Made by a program: the position numbers and the translations under genes. The notes beneath the pieces were generated by a model. It saw only the letters and a list, made by a program, of their open reading frames with translations, did not search any database and was not told the origin of the DNA. Source: Hsuehochloa calcarea (lineage: Eukaryota > Streptophyta > Magnoliopsida > Poales > Poaceae). Taken from it: a stretch of DNA of 64,000 nt. Below are positions 11,132 through 22,660 of this stretch, in pieces (positions within the stretch are counted from its first letter, which is position 1; every line of letters starts with the position of its first letter). The DNA lies in assembly GCA_036346395.1 (NCBI GenBank), contig CM070606.1:15114915-15178914 (forward strand). The letters are read 5' to 3'.

Positions 11132-12730
11132 TGAAGGGATCACGACAAGGCTATAATAGCACAAACTAAAATTTACCGCGCAACCAAGGAACCTCCGCTA
11201 GTAATAGATCACGAGATTACGCTAGGCGTGCTTGGGCTAAATGGCGAAAGTAAGTCGTTGCGGCCGAGTTGATCGATCGTAGTTGTACTCACGACGCGTC
11301 TCCTCCTTCGAGTGGTCGTACTCGCCGCGCGTCTGCTCCTCCGAGTGGTCGTACTCGCCGTGCGACTTCTCCTCTGACTCCGGTGATCGTCACGAGTTGC
11401 GTATCGTCCTAGTGCTGATGCTTCGCAACAACACCTCCTAGGTATCCACACGTACGAGGCAGGATCACCATGTGCTGGAGTGCTAGCACCGGTGGCGTGG
11501 CTATTAGAGTTTCAGGAGTTCTTCTAAAGATCATCCAAAAAATCCCACAACCCTATGCCACCACCCCTCTATATATAGGCATCCATGACGGGTCTACAAC
11601 TTGAGGCCCATTAGGAACTCGTGGCCTATATGAATTGAATCACCATCCAAATAAAATCCTAGCCCTTTAAGTGTGCGACCCTACAGGTTCATGTGTAATC
11701 GGCTATGACTCGGAAACTCTTTTCCAACCACCAGTCGTTAGCGGTACCTAGCAGCACATAACGATTCCCAAATACACATAGAATATATCGGATGAACCTT
11801 GATGTATCGATCTATCACGAGTCCTCATCACTTACGATCGATTCGTATCTCCATACGACGGATCGTATTTGAGTCCGACACATTTTTGTAACTCCTTACG
11901 ACCGAGTTCTTACCATTACGTGATTACGTTTGACGATCTCGACCAACACGTATCTCCATACGAGTAATGCGTGGCGGTCGAACTAAGCGACCTACTCATG
12001 CATTCTCCCTTTGCCTCACGATGTGCGGTTGAACTCCGGTGAGATGTGTCATCCATGGGTATTCAATACTTTCTCGATCGAGTGTCGGATAGCTTCATGT
12101 AGTCGACACCCGACCACTAGTAGTATGGCCATGCACTTTCTTTATCGACCACAGCGAGGGGCCCGAGACATATCTCCTATTATATTAGGAGGGCAAATCC
12201 CATCTCGTCGATCATATCCATCTACATGTTTCATAGCATACCCAAAAGCTACCTTATAACTACCCGATTCACGAGTAGCGTTTGGCAACCCTAAAGTGCT
12301 ATTACACATGTAGGGAACCATCTTGATCTCGGTCTAAGGATAATACATCATCATTACTTGAGACCAACTAATGACACATAGATTCATAAAAATCTCAGTA
12401 GTGTCTCAATGATGGGTCTATCAACCCCATGTTCTCTAACATGTGCTCACATTATTGATTCGATACCCCTATATCCATGGCTGGTGAAACATAGTCATCA
12501 ATCAATACATGTGCTAGTCATAGAGTCCTTTGGTGTTCCGACTAGTGTCATCCGACCAGGGATACATTTAGAATGATATCATATAAGTTAAAGAGTTCCA
12601 CCAACAAGTCACATACTTATTGATCTATAACTGATGATTCATTTAAGGAACACAATAACATATTATCAAAATCATGAACATAATAAAATATCATCATCTC
12701 TATGATTGCCTCTAGGACATATTTCCAATA
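11132..12730 (-). mobile_element. BARE/Angela-like copia solo LTR, reversed
   Basis: Flanked by GATAC on both sides (11127-11131 and 12731-12735). On the minus strand it begins TATTGGAAATATGTCCTAG, which is the well-known start of BARE/WIS/Angela LTRs (TGTTGGAAATATGCCCTAG) with a few changes, and it ends GATCCCTTCA. At 1599 bp it has the size of one such LTR, with no internal region. It separates the protease of B from its RT. Confidence 0.88.
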
Positions 12731-12735
12731 GATAC

Positions 12736-12844
12736 CAATAGGAAGAAAGTGGAGTTTCTAACCACCTCCGTCTGTGACAGACATCTGTTAGTCAACAGTG
12801 TGAAGGTGTATCCTTGGAAGATGTGCCTATTGTCAGAGAATACC
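12736..12844 (+). pseudogene. Element B protease-RT linker
   Basis: About 110 bases of pol between two inserted LTRs. One frame reads KKVEFLTTSVCDRHLLVNSV near 12744-12805, then a shifted stretch leading to VREY. The RT entry continues at 25446 with RDVFPKELLGMPPDRD, so the two sides are collinear. Confidence 0.78.
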
Positions 12845-13560
12845 AATGGATATCATGGGGATATGTTCCAGATCTTAGGATGATGTGATAATTGGCAATG
12901 GCGTTAACAGTTTGTCGTTTCACGTGTTTTCGGTAAAGTTGTAGCTTTGTCGGGGCCTCGGTGGTCGAGGCCGGCGAGCCGTGATTAGAAGCCGGCCTAA
13001 ATGCGTCCAAGCCGACCATAGCGATGGTCGGGTGGCCAACTTTCAGTGAGTTTTGAGCTAGGCCAAAAATAGAGGGTGTAGGCAAGAGAGAGGATTCTAT
13101 TGCACTTGGTCCCATAATTTTTAGAGTCTCCAGTCAAAAGTTCTATTGGTTTAAAAATTCCAGTAGGTTTCAGAATTTCAGAGGTTGAAATCGGCTAAGT
13201 CCCCACTGGCGGTCTGACCGGCCAATAGGTAGCGGTCGAGGCCGGCGAGGTGGTGATCGAGCCGACCTTAGGGCGATCGACCGATATTCACTGAATTATC
13301 GGCCTTCGTGGCGGCGATGTTTGGTTGTTAGGTCAAAGTCATGTGTTTCAATGCATATGTGTTGCATGATGCATGTTTTGACTAACATTGGTCAAGTTGT
13401 GAAGAACTTGTTCCCGGATTCGGTTTACTTGTCTATTGTTGTGCATGTTGCTTGGTAGTCAACGACGGTCAATGGTGAGGATGATCGGGACTAGGCTTGG
13501 AAGCTGAGGTCGAGCGATCGGCGATGTCGGGTGAGTCAATGAACTCAAGCGTGGGGCAAG
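12845..13560 (+). mobile_element. Split SIRE-type solo LTR, left part
   Basis: Begins AATGGATATCATGGGG (TG of the family start decayed to AA). ATACC precedes it (12840-12844) and also follows the right part (25446-25450), a 5-bp target duplication showing that both parts are one insertion into B. Compared with the intact LTR at 7090, the left part stops at a point matching about 7805. Confidence 0.85.
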
Positions 13561-15523
13561 TGTGGATATCATGGGGATATGCTCGGATCTTAGGATGATG
13601 TGACAATTGGCAATGGCGTTAATGGTTTGTCGTTTCACGGGTTTTCGACAAAGTTTGACCTTTATTCGGACTTTACGGGCGGGGCGATCTGACCGACCAT
13701 AACGCGGTGATCCGCCGGTCCCAAATCGATCGGACCGGCCATGTCGCCCGATCGGACCGGCCGTGACAAAAGTGGTCAAAGCAATTTGGGCCAAAAATAG
13801 AGGTGTAGGCAAGTGAGGATCCCATTGTTCTTGCTCCCATAATTTTTGGAGTCTCGATAAAAAGTTCTATTGGTTTAAAGTTTCCGATGGGTTTGGATTT
13901 TGGGGTTGAAAATTGGCTAAGTCCTTCTGGTGGTCGGACCGGCCTTTGGCCGTGATCCGGCCGGCAAAGCCAGCGATCGAGCCGAAGCCACGAGTGATCG
14001 GCCGGTTGATCCTGAAACGTCGCTTTGTCGTGGCGGCGTTGTTCGATTAGTTAGGTCAAAGTCATGAGTTTGATGCATATGTGTTGCATGATGCATGTTT
14101 TGACTAACGTGGGTCAAGTTGCGAAGAACTTGTTCCGGTTTGATTGCTTGTCTATTGTTGTGCGGGTTGCTTGGTGGTCAGCGGTCAGCAGCGAGGATGA
14201 TCGGGGCGAGGCTTGGAGAGCTTAGGTCGAGCGATCGGCGATGCGGGTGAGTCAATGAAATCAAGTATGGTGCGAGAATGGACAAGGATGACCGAGCAGA
14301 CGATTCGGTCGGTTGGTTTGATCAAGCGGCGCGGAGTCGGTGCAAGTGCCATGGTGGTTTCGGTGGGGCCGGATGGGAGAACTTGCCGACATGGAAGGCG
14401 GTGATCAACCTACGTGGCGAACATGCGAAGTGCTTGCGAAGATGGACTCGGTCTTGGAGAAGGACCGAGAAGAGTATTTGGTAATCTTACAAATATCACC
14501 TTAGTGACCTTTTGCCTACCCACGGCGCAAGGCAGCGCAAGAGAAGCGGTTTAGGTTAAGAGGTGTTGTAGGCGGCGCTTTAAAATGCGTGCGTGTGTGA
14601 CCCGTTTGTGTTGGGCCTTAGCAGGAGCCCATTTGAGTTAATTTTCTAGAAGGTCTAAGTCTCCACTATAAATAGAGGAGGAGGTGGCTGCACCCCCTTC
14701 AACCCTTTAATCATTATTGAAACCCTAGTTTTGGCTTAGGGAGAGGATTAGTGGAGGTTAGGGTTCTAGAGAGTTTTGATTTGATCTTGTGCTCTTGGAT
14801 TGAGCTTTGTCCTCCATTGATGGAGTGGCTGTAAACCCAAACCCTATCAAATCAATCCAAAGAAAGCTTTGATCAAAGATGTGTCTCTTTGCCCTTCTTC
14901 TCTCTATTTGGTGATTTTGAGTCTTTCTTTGATTCGCATGTTTTTGATTGATTTCTTTACATGATATAGCTTGCTGTGACATGTGGGAACACATCTAAGA
15001 TCATCTTGATCATCAATCACCCACGAGCAAGTTTTTGGGTCACGTTTTCGTTTTGACTCGGTTTCTAACCATCCATCTCTCAAACTGAAAAATGTCGTAA
15101 CTTTTCCATGGATCTCCATGATCTTGATTGGAATAGGTTCTGACATCCTAGAAGGTGTGTTCCAAGTTTCATGAAGTTTGGAGTTGTAGATCAAAAGTTA
15201 GACCTATTTGCAACCGTTTTTGGTGATTTCCTTTGTTCATCGGTGGAGGTCGGACCGCCCTAGCTAGAAGTCGGACCGCCCCTTGGAAGGTCGGACCGCC
15301 CACAATGAAGTCGGACCGCCCTACTCTTAGGAATTTAAGTTTGGTTGTTTTGGTTGTTTTGCTTGGGGTTTTGATTGGATTCAATCCTAGTCTTCATTTG
15401 TCTTGGTATATCGATCTTCATAGCTTCTATAGCTATTGGAGTGAAATTTGTGTTGAATCTAATCGTGGTTGAAAAAGTGGCGTGCTCCTATTCACCCCCT
15501 CTAGTCGCCTTTTCGGTCCAACA
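13561..15523 (+). repeat. 5' LTR of element C
   Basis: 1963 bp, TGTGGATATC to GGTCCAACA. TATAAATAG at 14667-14675 is the likely promoter box; transcripts would start shortly after. Four GTCGGACCGCC words lie at 15249, 15270, 15290 and 15310. Differences from the 3' LTR are mainly 1-3 base indels in GC-rich tracts. Confidence 0.93.
14667..14675 (+). promoter_or_regulatory. TATA box of the SIRE-type LTR
   Basis: TATAAATAG, preceded by CTCCAC and followed by purine-rich GAGGAGG. It is conserved at 7982 and 23760 in the other copies, which supports its role as the LTR core promoter. Confidence 0.7.
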
Positions 15524-15525
15524 AG

Positions 15526-15540
15526 TGGTATCGAGCCGGT
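15526..15540 (+). other. Element C primer binding site
   Basis: TGGTATCGAGCCGGT starts two bases after the LTR. It matches the initiator-methionine tRNA complement used by most copia elements, with A of CAGAGC lost. Confidence 0.85.
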
Positions 15541-15574
15541 TAGTTCAATCTTGATCTTAGCAGGTCCTTTGAAC

Positions 15575-16660
15575 TGGCGATGGATAAGTACTCCACCAAG
15601 CGCATATCTTGATGGGCACGACTATGCCTATTGGAAGAATGCATGCGAGTCTTCCTTGAGAGCGAAGGACAAGCTATATGGGAGGTTGTTCGAGCCCGCT
15701 CGTTCTTCTGAAGTTATTCTGCCGCTTCTAGCATGACCCTCTTGGCTAACAACAATAAGGCAAAGAACCTCTTGTATGGTGGGCTTGGTAGGCGGGGTAT
15801 GATCGAATTTGCAATCTTGAGGCTGCATGCGAGATTTGGAACACCCTCGAAACCTACCATGAGGTTCGTCCCAAATCAAGAAAATCGCGAGACGGTCTAT
15901 AAGCGTGAATATAACAAATTCGAGATCGTCTGGAGAGAGCATCGATGACATTTTGATCGCTTCAACAAAGTGATTAATCGGATGAAGGTTTTGGAATTGA
16001 ATATTCTCGATCGAAAATGCCACCCACCTCTTGGTGCAATCAACACCAAGGAGTGGGAGATAAAGGCTACGCCATTGAGGAGAACGTCAACCTCTACGAT
16101 CGACTTTGGAGCTGCTCTATAGCAAGCTTAAGACTCATGAGATCAAGAGGATTGATCATCCCAAGAAGGAAAATATGGCCTTGGTAGCGGACCGCTCAAG
16201 AGAGCTTCGATGGGTCTTACGTCTTCTTACGGATTTTAAACTTCTTTGGTTTATCGCAATCCATGAAGAGGAGTTTGAGAGTCTTCTGAGGCGAGTTAGC
16301 CCTCATAGTCGAGAAAAGCCACACGGGCCTATAACAATATGAGAAACAAAAGAGAGGAGGTCCGTGACTTGCTATGAGTGTGGTGAGCTTAATCACATCA
16401 AGACAAAGCGCCCCAAGTTGAAAGGAAAGAGCAACCACAAGGAAGGAAAGCCGACTTGGAAGAAGCCTCAATGGAACAAATCAAGATTTGATCTTGCCAA
16501 GCTCACAAAGCGACTCAGGGTTCTTGCAGCTTTTGGGAACAATCCTTAGCGATGTGGACTCGGGGCGAGGATGACAAGGAGGAGGAGATCCTCAAGACAA
16601 GAAGAAGGGAAGGCCAAGGACTTCACGGCGTTTGCTTCATGGCCGACTCAAGCGGCGTCG
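15575..16660 (+). pseudogene. Element C gag
   Basis: The first block reads YLDGHDYAYWKNACESSLRA near 15604-15665, the conserved start of copia gag. It continues in other frames as ENRETVYKREYNKFEI and FDRFNKVINRMKVL (15880-15990), the UBN2-type gag domain. A zinc knuckle at 16370-16411 reads C-x2-C-x4-H-x4-R, so its last cysteine is arginine. Lysine-rich sequence follows. At least five frame changes break it. Confidence 0.8.
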
Positions 16661-17273
16661 GCGACGATGAGTACCTCTCTCCTATGATGTCCTTTACGAT
16701 AGATCTGAAACTATCTTTGAGCAACTCATGAGCGAGGATAAGGCGTTAGAGTATATCATGGCTAGAAACAAGGACTTAGAGTCTCAAGTAGATAATTTGA
16801 CTTTAGAACTTGCAAATACTAAGACTCTTGAATCGATGAATGTTCTTCTGCCATGCTCTACACTCGAAATTTGCTAAGCGCAATCTGCTCATGATATTGC
16901 TTTGCAACAACTTGAAAATGCTAGGGTGAGTTAGTTGAGGTTAAATCTGCTCCTTGTGAAAAATGCTTAGATTCCGACAAGTTGGTTGCTCTGGTCTTTA
17001 TTGATCCTAGCCTTTGCTCTTTTTGCATTGAGCGAACATGAAGTTAAAGATATCTTAGAAGCGATTAGAGCTAAATATGCCAAGCTTAAAACGATATTGA
17101 GTCTTCTACATGTGCTTCATGTCTGCTCTTAAACTTGAAATTGCTTTATATAAGGAAAAATATGCTAGAGCTATTAAAGGCAAAACTTGTGAGTCATGTG
17201 TTAATCTTGAAAAGAAAATGCTTATCTTAAGGATACCTTAGAAAAATTTTCTAAAGGTAAGAAACAATTAAAC
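16661..17273 (+). pseudogene. Element C gag-pol spacer, coiled-coil-like
   Basis: Fragmentary frames rich in Leu, Glu, Lys and Ala (for example a stretch with LTLELANTKTLES near 16795-16835) suggest the long coiled-coil part that SIRE-type gag carries after the zinc knuckle. No frame stays open. Confidence 0.5.
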
Positions 17274-18165
17274 ATGATTACGGACAAATCTAAGACTCCT
17301 TATAAGAAGCAAGGATTAGGATACAACTCTGTCCAAGATAATTCTAAGCCCCAAGTAACTCAAGTCTTGGAAAATGGGTTAGTTGAATTTAAAACCCAAC
17401 CCATAAAAACTACTTTTAAATCTGCGGGTTTTGCCCAAACTTCATTAAGTCAAAGGGTGCTTCTCGGTGGTATCAAGTACCATTGCACCTATTGCAAGAA
17501 GAATGGACATTTGGTTGAGTTACATTGGCGTAGGTTGAAAAATGATAAGAAAAATTTTGCTAGAATTTCACTCAATCAACCTAGAGCTTTTATGAGACAT
17601 GGTAATGTAGAAAAGAGGAAACTTGGTTTAGGATTTGTGTCACATGCTCATCATCATGTTCCTAGGCAGGATAACTCTTATGTTAAAGTAACCATTGCTC
17701 ATATGAACTTCAAACTTAATCAAGGATAGCATACGCTTTGCATACTACTCATGAGACATGTGTCTCGATCTTGGGTTCCCAAGTCTTGTTTAACTAACTT
17801 GATGTTGAGACACATTGTTCTTCTGTGCCTTGATTTTGGGATTACTGCGGAAGAGGAAGGACACGTGGTTAAATCGACTCATTTATTCACGCCACATGAC
17901 CGGAGACTCAAGATGGTTCACCTCCTTCACGCGATCGACGGGTGATGAATTCATCACCTTTGGAGATGATAGGCAAGGCGGATTGAAGGCAGGATCGATC
18001 GGGGTGAGCGACAAGTTCATCCTCAAGGGCGTCGCCCTTGTGGACAAGCTAAGGTTTAATTTGCTTTACGTCTCTCAACTTCTTGATGATGGCTATGAGA
18101 CTAGATTTAAGAAAAATGCTTGTCGGTGCTTGATTAATTTGGTGAGCTTGTTTTGGGATTACTAG
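17274..18165 (+). pseudogene. Element C second zinc motif and protease
   Basis: The frame at 17274-17729 ends in a zinc-finger-like CTYCKKNGHLVELH (17484-17525), a second knuckle common in SIRE-type gag-pol. The protease region at 17860-18110 shows YSRHMTGD, EFITFGDDRQGG and KLRFNLLYVSQLLDDGY, the blocks around copia aspartic proteases. The aspartate triad before SRHMTGD is not readable, so the catalytic site is lost or frameshifted. Confidence 0.78.
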
Positions 18166-18217
18166 AGTTGCTAGGATCTTTGGGTGATTTTACGAATCTC
18201 TTCTTTGGTTCTCTCAA

Positions 18218-18858
18218 GTGCTTAATTTCATCTTCTTCTTACGAGTTACGGCTTTGTACCGTCGTTTGGGGCACATTGGTTTTGATCATCGGCGAGTTAG
18301 CAACCTTGAGCTCATGAGAGGTTTGCCTAAACTCAAAGCCGTCAAGGATCTTTGTATGTGCGCCACAGTAGGCATGGCAAGCAAGTTGCCGCCTCACACC
18401 ATCGATGACTATGGTCATGGTGAGCGGCCAGGGACGGTTGCTTCATATGGATCTTGTTGGTCCCTAGGGTTCGGTCGATTGGTGGAAAATGGTACATTCT
18501 TGTCATAGTCGATGATTTTCTAGATACACTTGGGTGTTCTTTCTCACTTGAAGGATGAAGCTTTTGATCATTATCATGATCTTGTTCTTCGTTTGGCTTA
18601 CGAACTTCCAAGTGCCTTGAGAGCGATCCGCGATGACAATGCACGGAGTTCAAGAATGCATCTTTGCTTCCTTTTGTCTTTGGCGTGGAATTGAGCATCA
18701 GTTCTCCTCCCCACGTCCCTCAACAAAATGGCGTTGTGGAAAGGAAGAACAGGACTCTAGTTGAGATGGCTAGGACAATGCTAGATGAGTATAGCACTCA
18801 GGAGGTTTTGGGCGAAGCTATTTCTCTTGCTTGCCATATTGCAAATCGTGTCTTTTGA
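18218..18858 (+). pseudogene. Element C integrase
   Basis: The GAG-pre-integrase zinc region reads RRLGHIGFDHRRV with a degenerate CMC near 18355. The core follows with VDDF at about 18510 and, after shifts, PHVPQQNGVVERKNRTLVEM at about 18710-18775, which carries the catalytic Glu (18739-18741). Single-base losses in T runs near 18520 and 18540 break the frame. Integrase joins the cDNA to the host chromosome. Confidence 0.83.
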
Positions 18859-19447
18859 GACCGTCTTTGGGCAAGACTCCTTATGAGCTTCGTTTTGTAG
18901 AAAACCCTCATCTCGCACTTTGAGTCTTTGGATCCAAGTGTTTTATTCTCAAGGCAGAAATCTAGATAAATTTGAGTCAAGAACTTTTGATGGTTTATTT
19001 ACAGGTTATCTGCTCATTCAAGGGTTTTCGAGTTTTTAATCTTTGAAACTAACTTTGGTTCGGAGACATGCAATGTCACTTTTGATGAGACTAGCCACAG
19101 GCTAGATCGGATATTTCGGTGATACGGTGTGAGAGTATATTTGTAGAGGAAGATGATGATGGACTCGATGATACTCTTCCACTGCTTCTTTGTTGACATT
19201 CCTATTCTGCACAAGAACCATGGTGACTACTTAGCCTTGGTTGAGGCACTGCTTTGCATCTTCATCATCGTGATACTGCGGAGGTCGAAGAGTACTTTCT
19301 TCTCGGTGCGCCACTTCACATTCAAAAGCGACATCCGCGGATCGGATGATAGGTAATATCCATGAGCAGTCACTCGCTCCGGTATCATGATCCAAACCTC
19401 TATTCTCATTACCTTTTGTAGCTTCTTTTGAACCCGCGATATATCAC

Positions 19448-20362
19448 ATGCTTTATCGATTGAGTTGGGTCAATGCCATGCATGAGGAGTTAGAGAATTT
19501 TGAGAGGAATAAGGTTTGGAACCTAGTAGAACCTCCTAGTGGTCATAATGTTATAGGAACCATTTGGGTCTTCAAAAACAAACAAAATGAGGATGGTTAC
19601 GTGGTTAGAAACAAGGCTAGGTTAGTAGCTCGGGGTTTTAGCCAGTTGAGGGTTAGATTTTGATGAGACCTTTGCTCTGTTGCTAGACTAGAAGCTATTC
19701 GCATTCTTCTTGCATTTCTTTGCCTCTAAGGGCTTTAGATTATATCGGATGGATGTTAAGAGTGCCTTTACGAATGGTTTTATAGAGGAGGAGGTTTATG
19801 TTAGGCAACCCCGGGCTTTGAGAATCCCAGAACCCACATCATGTCTTCAAGCTATCAAAGCCTTGTATGGTCTTAAACAAGCCCCTAGAGCACAGTATGA
19901 TAGACTTAAGACCTTCTTGCTTAAGAATGATTTTGAGATGGGTAAGGTAGACAAGACCTTGTTCATTCTTAGGCGTGGCAATGATTTCTTACTTGCTCAG
20001 TTCGTTGATGATATTATCTTTGGTGGTTCTTCTCATGCTCTTGTTTCTAGCTTTTACGAGACTATGTCGAGGAATTTGAGATGAGCATGATGGGAGAGCT
20101 CAATTACTTTACGGGGCTTCAAATCAAGCAATGTAAGGAAGGATCTTCATCCATCGAGACGAAGTATACTAAGGATCTGCTCAAGCGCTTGACATGGGTG
20201 GCGCAAGCGATCGCCACTCCATGGCGACTTATTGCTTTGGATCGGATGAGGAAGGAGAAGCCGTGGATCAGCGCGAGTCTGCGCGGCATGATCGGCTCCC
20301 TCCTGTACTGGCGGCATCAAGGCCGGACATCCACTTCACGATCGCCTCTGCGCGAGGTTTGA
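19448..20362 (+). pseudogene. Element C reverse transcriptase
   Basis: Copia RT blocks in order: WVNAMHEELENFERNKVWNL (about 19465), GTIWVFKNKQNEDG, KARLVARGFSQ (about 19640), MDVKSAFTNGFIEEEVYV (19750-19800), ALYGLKQAPRAQYDRL (19860), the catalytic box FVDD at 20001-20012, and MGELNYFTGLQIKQ (20090). Frames change near 19660, 20080 and 20290. The catalytic aspartates are intact. Confidence 0.9.
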
Positions 20363-20599
20363 GCGTCTCAGAGAACTTCCATCGCCAGCGATTAAGCGCA
20401 TATTCGGTATTTACACTCTACCCTCGATATGGCATTTGGTACTCTGTTCTTCTTCTTTATCCATTCGGGGTTTTGATTACGATTTTGCGGTATCGTCGAC
20501 GATAGGAAGAGTACCTCGGGCACTTGTCACTTCTAGGCACTTCTCTTGTTTCTTGGTCTTCTAGGAAGCGGTCCTCTGTTGCACAATCTCTGCTGAAAT

Positions 20600-20905
20600 G
20601 AGTATGTAGCTCTTTGCTAGTTCTTTGTAGTCGATTTTGTGGATGGTATCCACTCTTAAGGACTACTGGGTTAAATTTTGCTAGTGTTCCTCTTTTACGT
20701 GATAACATACGCTATTAACATTGCTAAGAACCACATGCAACACTCTAGGACCAAGCACATAGACATTAGCTATCACTTCCTTAGAGACCATGTCGAGAAG
20801 GGTGATATTGTGCTACACTTAGTGAGTCAGAGGCTCAATGGTGATATCCTCACCAAACCTTTAGACCCAACTAGGTTTGCCACCTTAAGAAGCGAGTTAG
20901 GGTAA
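20600..20905 (+). pseudogene. Element C RNase H C-terminal part
   Basis: The frame from 20678 contains NHMQHSRTKHIDISYHFLRD followed by a VEKGDIVL-like stretch and ILTKPLDPTRF, the canonical end of copia pol. The stop at 20903-20905 closes the polyprotein. The first half of RNase H (about 20370-20650) is too frameshifted to read well. Confidence 0.87.
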
Positions 20906-22650
20906 TTTATCCCTATGGGTTGGTTTGAGGGGAGTTCGATCTTTTGATCTTACCTTGTTCTTTTGATCTTTTATTGTTCTTTTACGAACTTGTTGATCTT
21001 TTGAACTTTTTAGGTTTTAGGCTTTTTATTGCATCGCATTGTATCATATTGCATTCATATGTAAAATACTTCAAGTGGTTTGAAAAATCCAAAAGATGCA
21101 TTGTAATATAAAATTTTACCTTATCTTTTAAAATTGATGAAGCTTTGCCTATTACCCTTTGGAGCTTTAGTATTTCAATTCTTGCTCAATGCCATGTCTA
21201 GTTCTTTGACTTGCTAGAATTATCATGCTTTTACATGTGTAGCTAAGTCTTTGCTATATGAGCTAGAACTTTAAAACAAACTCGAACTAAGAAATTGCAA
21301 TTTGTGGATGTTTTAGCGAGTTGCGCAATTAGTGCTCCTTTTGTGACATTGGCCTGTCGAAATTGCTTTGTTAACTCTTTGATCTAAAATTGACCATTAC
21401 TTGAGCTTTTGTGTTCTTGAGATTCTAAAAATGCTCTTGTGAAAAATTAAAAAATTCAAGATTGTCTTATGCTTAAAATGTGCCAAACTATTCTTACGAG
21501 GCCTTGTCAAATGACATGAACTTGGAGATAGTTTGATGATCGAACGATCTCATGGGGATTGCTTGTCGAAATGACATGAACCTCAAGATTTGTCATACAG
21601 TAGAAGCTTAGAAAGAGTTTGTGGATGGCTCCTAGTCGAATCTTCTTTACTAAGATATACCTTTAATCAACTTTTAGTGAAGCTTAGGATGAGTTTGTGG
21701 ATGGCTCCTAGTCCGGGATCTTGTCACTAAGTTAGATCATTAGTCAACCTCAATATTCAATGCAAATGAGAAAAATGTTGACAAATGGGCGTTTACAAAA
21801 GATTGAGCAAAATGATTCAATACGGGACTTGATTGACTCTTAATGTGGTCTTTGTTAGATTTTTGATCTCACTTTGACATTTTGACATGGCCAATTTCAC
21901 TTTAGGATCCTGTTGATGAACTTCTTTGAATTTGAGCGTTGCTTAAATTGATCAAATCTATTGCTTTACTTTTGAGCCTTGGTGCTTAGCTTTGATATAT
22001 ATGTCTTACCATGATCTTGCTAGCCTTTATCGGGCTTGATATGTTGTTTGTGCAATATTAGAAATGCTAGCTAGTTCTTTTGGGTAATCTCCAAAGCTTC
22101 TTGTAATCAAAATTGAAAAATACAAAAATGAAGCCACTCCATTGCACTTCATGCATACTTCTTCTTTTGCTTCTTTCTTCATTACGCAAATTGCTATCTC
22201 GGATGAGAGGAAGGCGTGATTCCTTGATGACTCCATTGTCAAAGGGAGAAGATATTTCGATGTTGGGGAGAAGTTTATACAAAGGGAGAAAGTTGGAGAA
22301 TTTGAAATTTTAAAAATCAGGGGATCATAGTGAGGGGAGTTTTGAATTGCATTCTTATTGTCTTATTGACTCTTACGAACTTGAATTGCATTTATTACTC
22401 CTCACAATGATCAAAGGTCAATTGAACAATTGTTCTTTCATATGGACCTTAAGTGAGATTTTGACTTTTAAAATCAAAGTTTTATGCTTTCTTTTGCCTT
22501 ATCTCACTTGTCTATGCTATTACGATGCGACTTGGTCATTTCCATTGCTTTCTCTTGCTTATGGACCAAGTTGTGCCTTTGTCTGCAGCAAAGTATTTTA
22601 CTTTTCAAACCTTCAAATTACATTTTACGGATTATTGCCAATGTGTTCAT
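20906..22650 (+). other. Element C post-pol region
   Basis: About 1.75 kb between pol and the purine tract. AT-rich, with two near-copies of a GTGGATGGCTCCTAGTC unit (about 21622 and 21696) and a pair of CGAAATGACATGAAC-like words (about 21510 and 21570). SIRE-type elements can carry an env-like frame here; no such protein was seen. Confidence 0.6.
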
Positions 22651-22660
22651 CAAGGGAGAT
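22651..22660 (+). other. Element C polypurine tract
   Basis: CAAGGGAGAT directly precedes TGTGGATATC of the 3' LTR. It is the expected primer for plus-strand DNA synthesis. Confidence 0.75.

Noticed and set aside
15241..15320. Possible CRISPR-like array (regular short repeats with spacers)
   Set aside because: Only four 11-base words at 20-bp steps inside a plant LTR, with no cas genes; duplicated in the other LTR.
20906..22650. Env-like protein in element C
   Set aside because: The position suits a SIRE-type env-like frame, but frames are short and no membrane or coiled-coil protein can be read.
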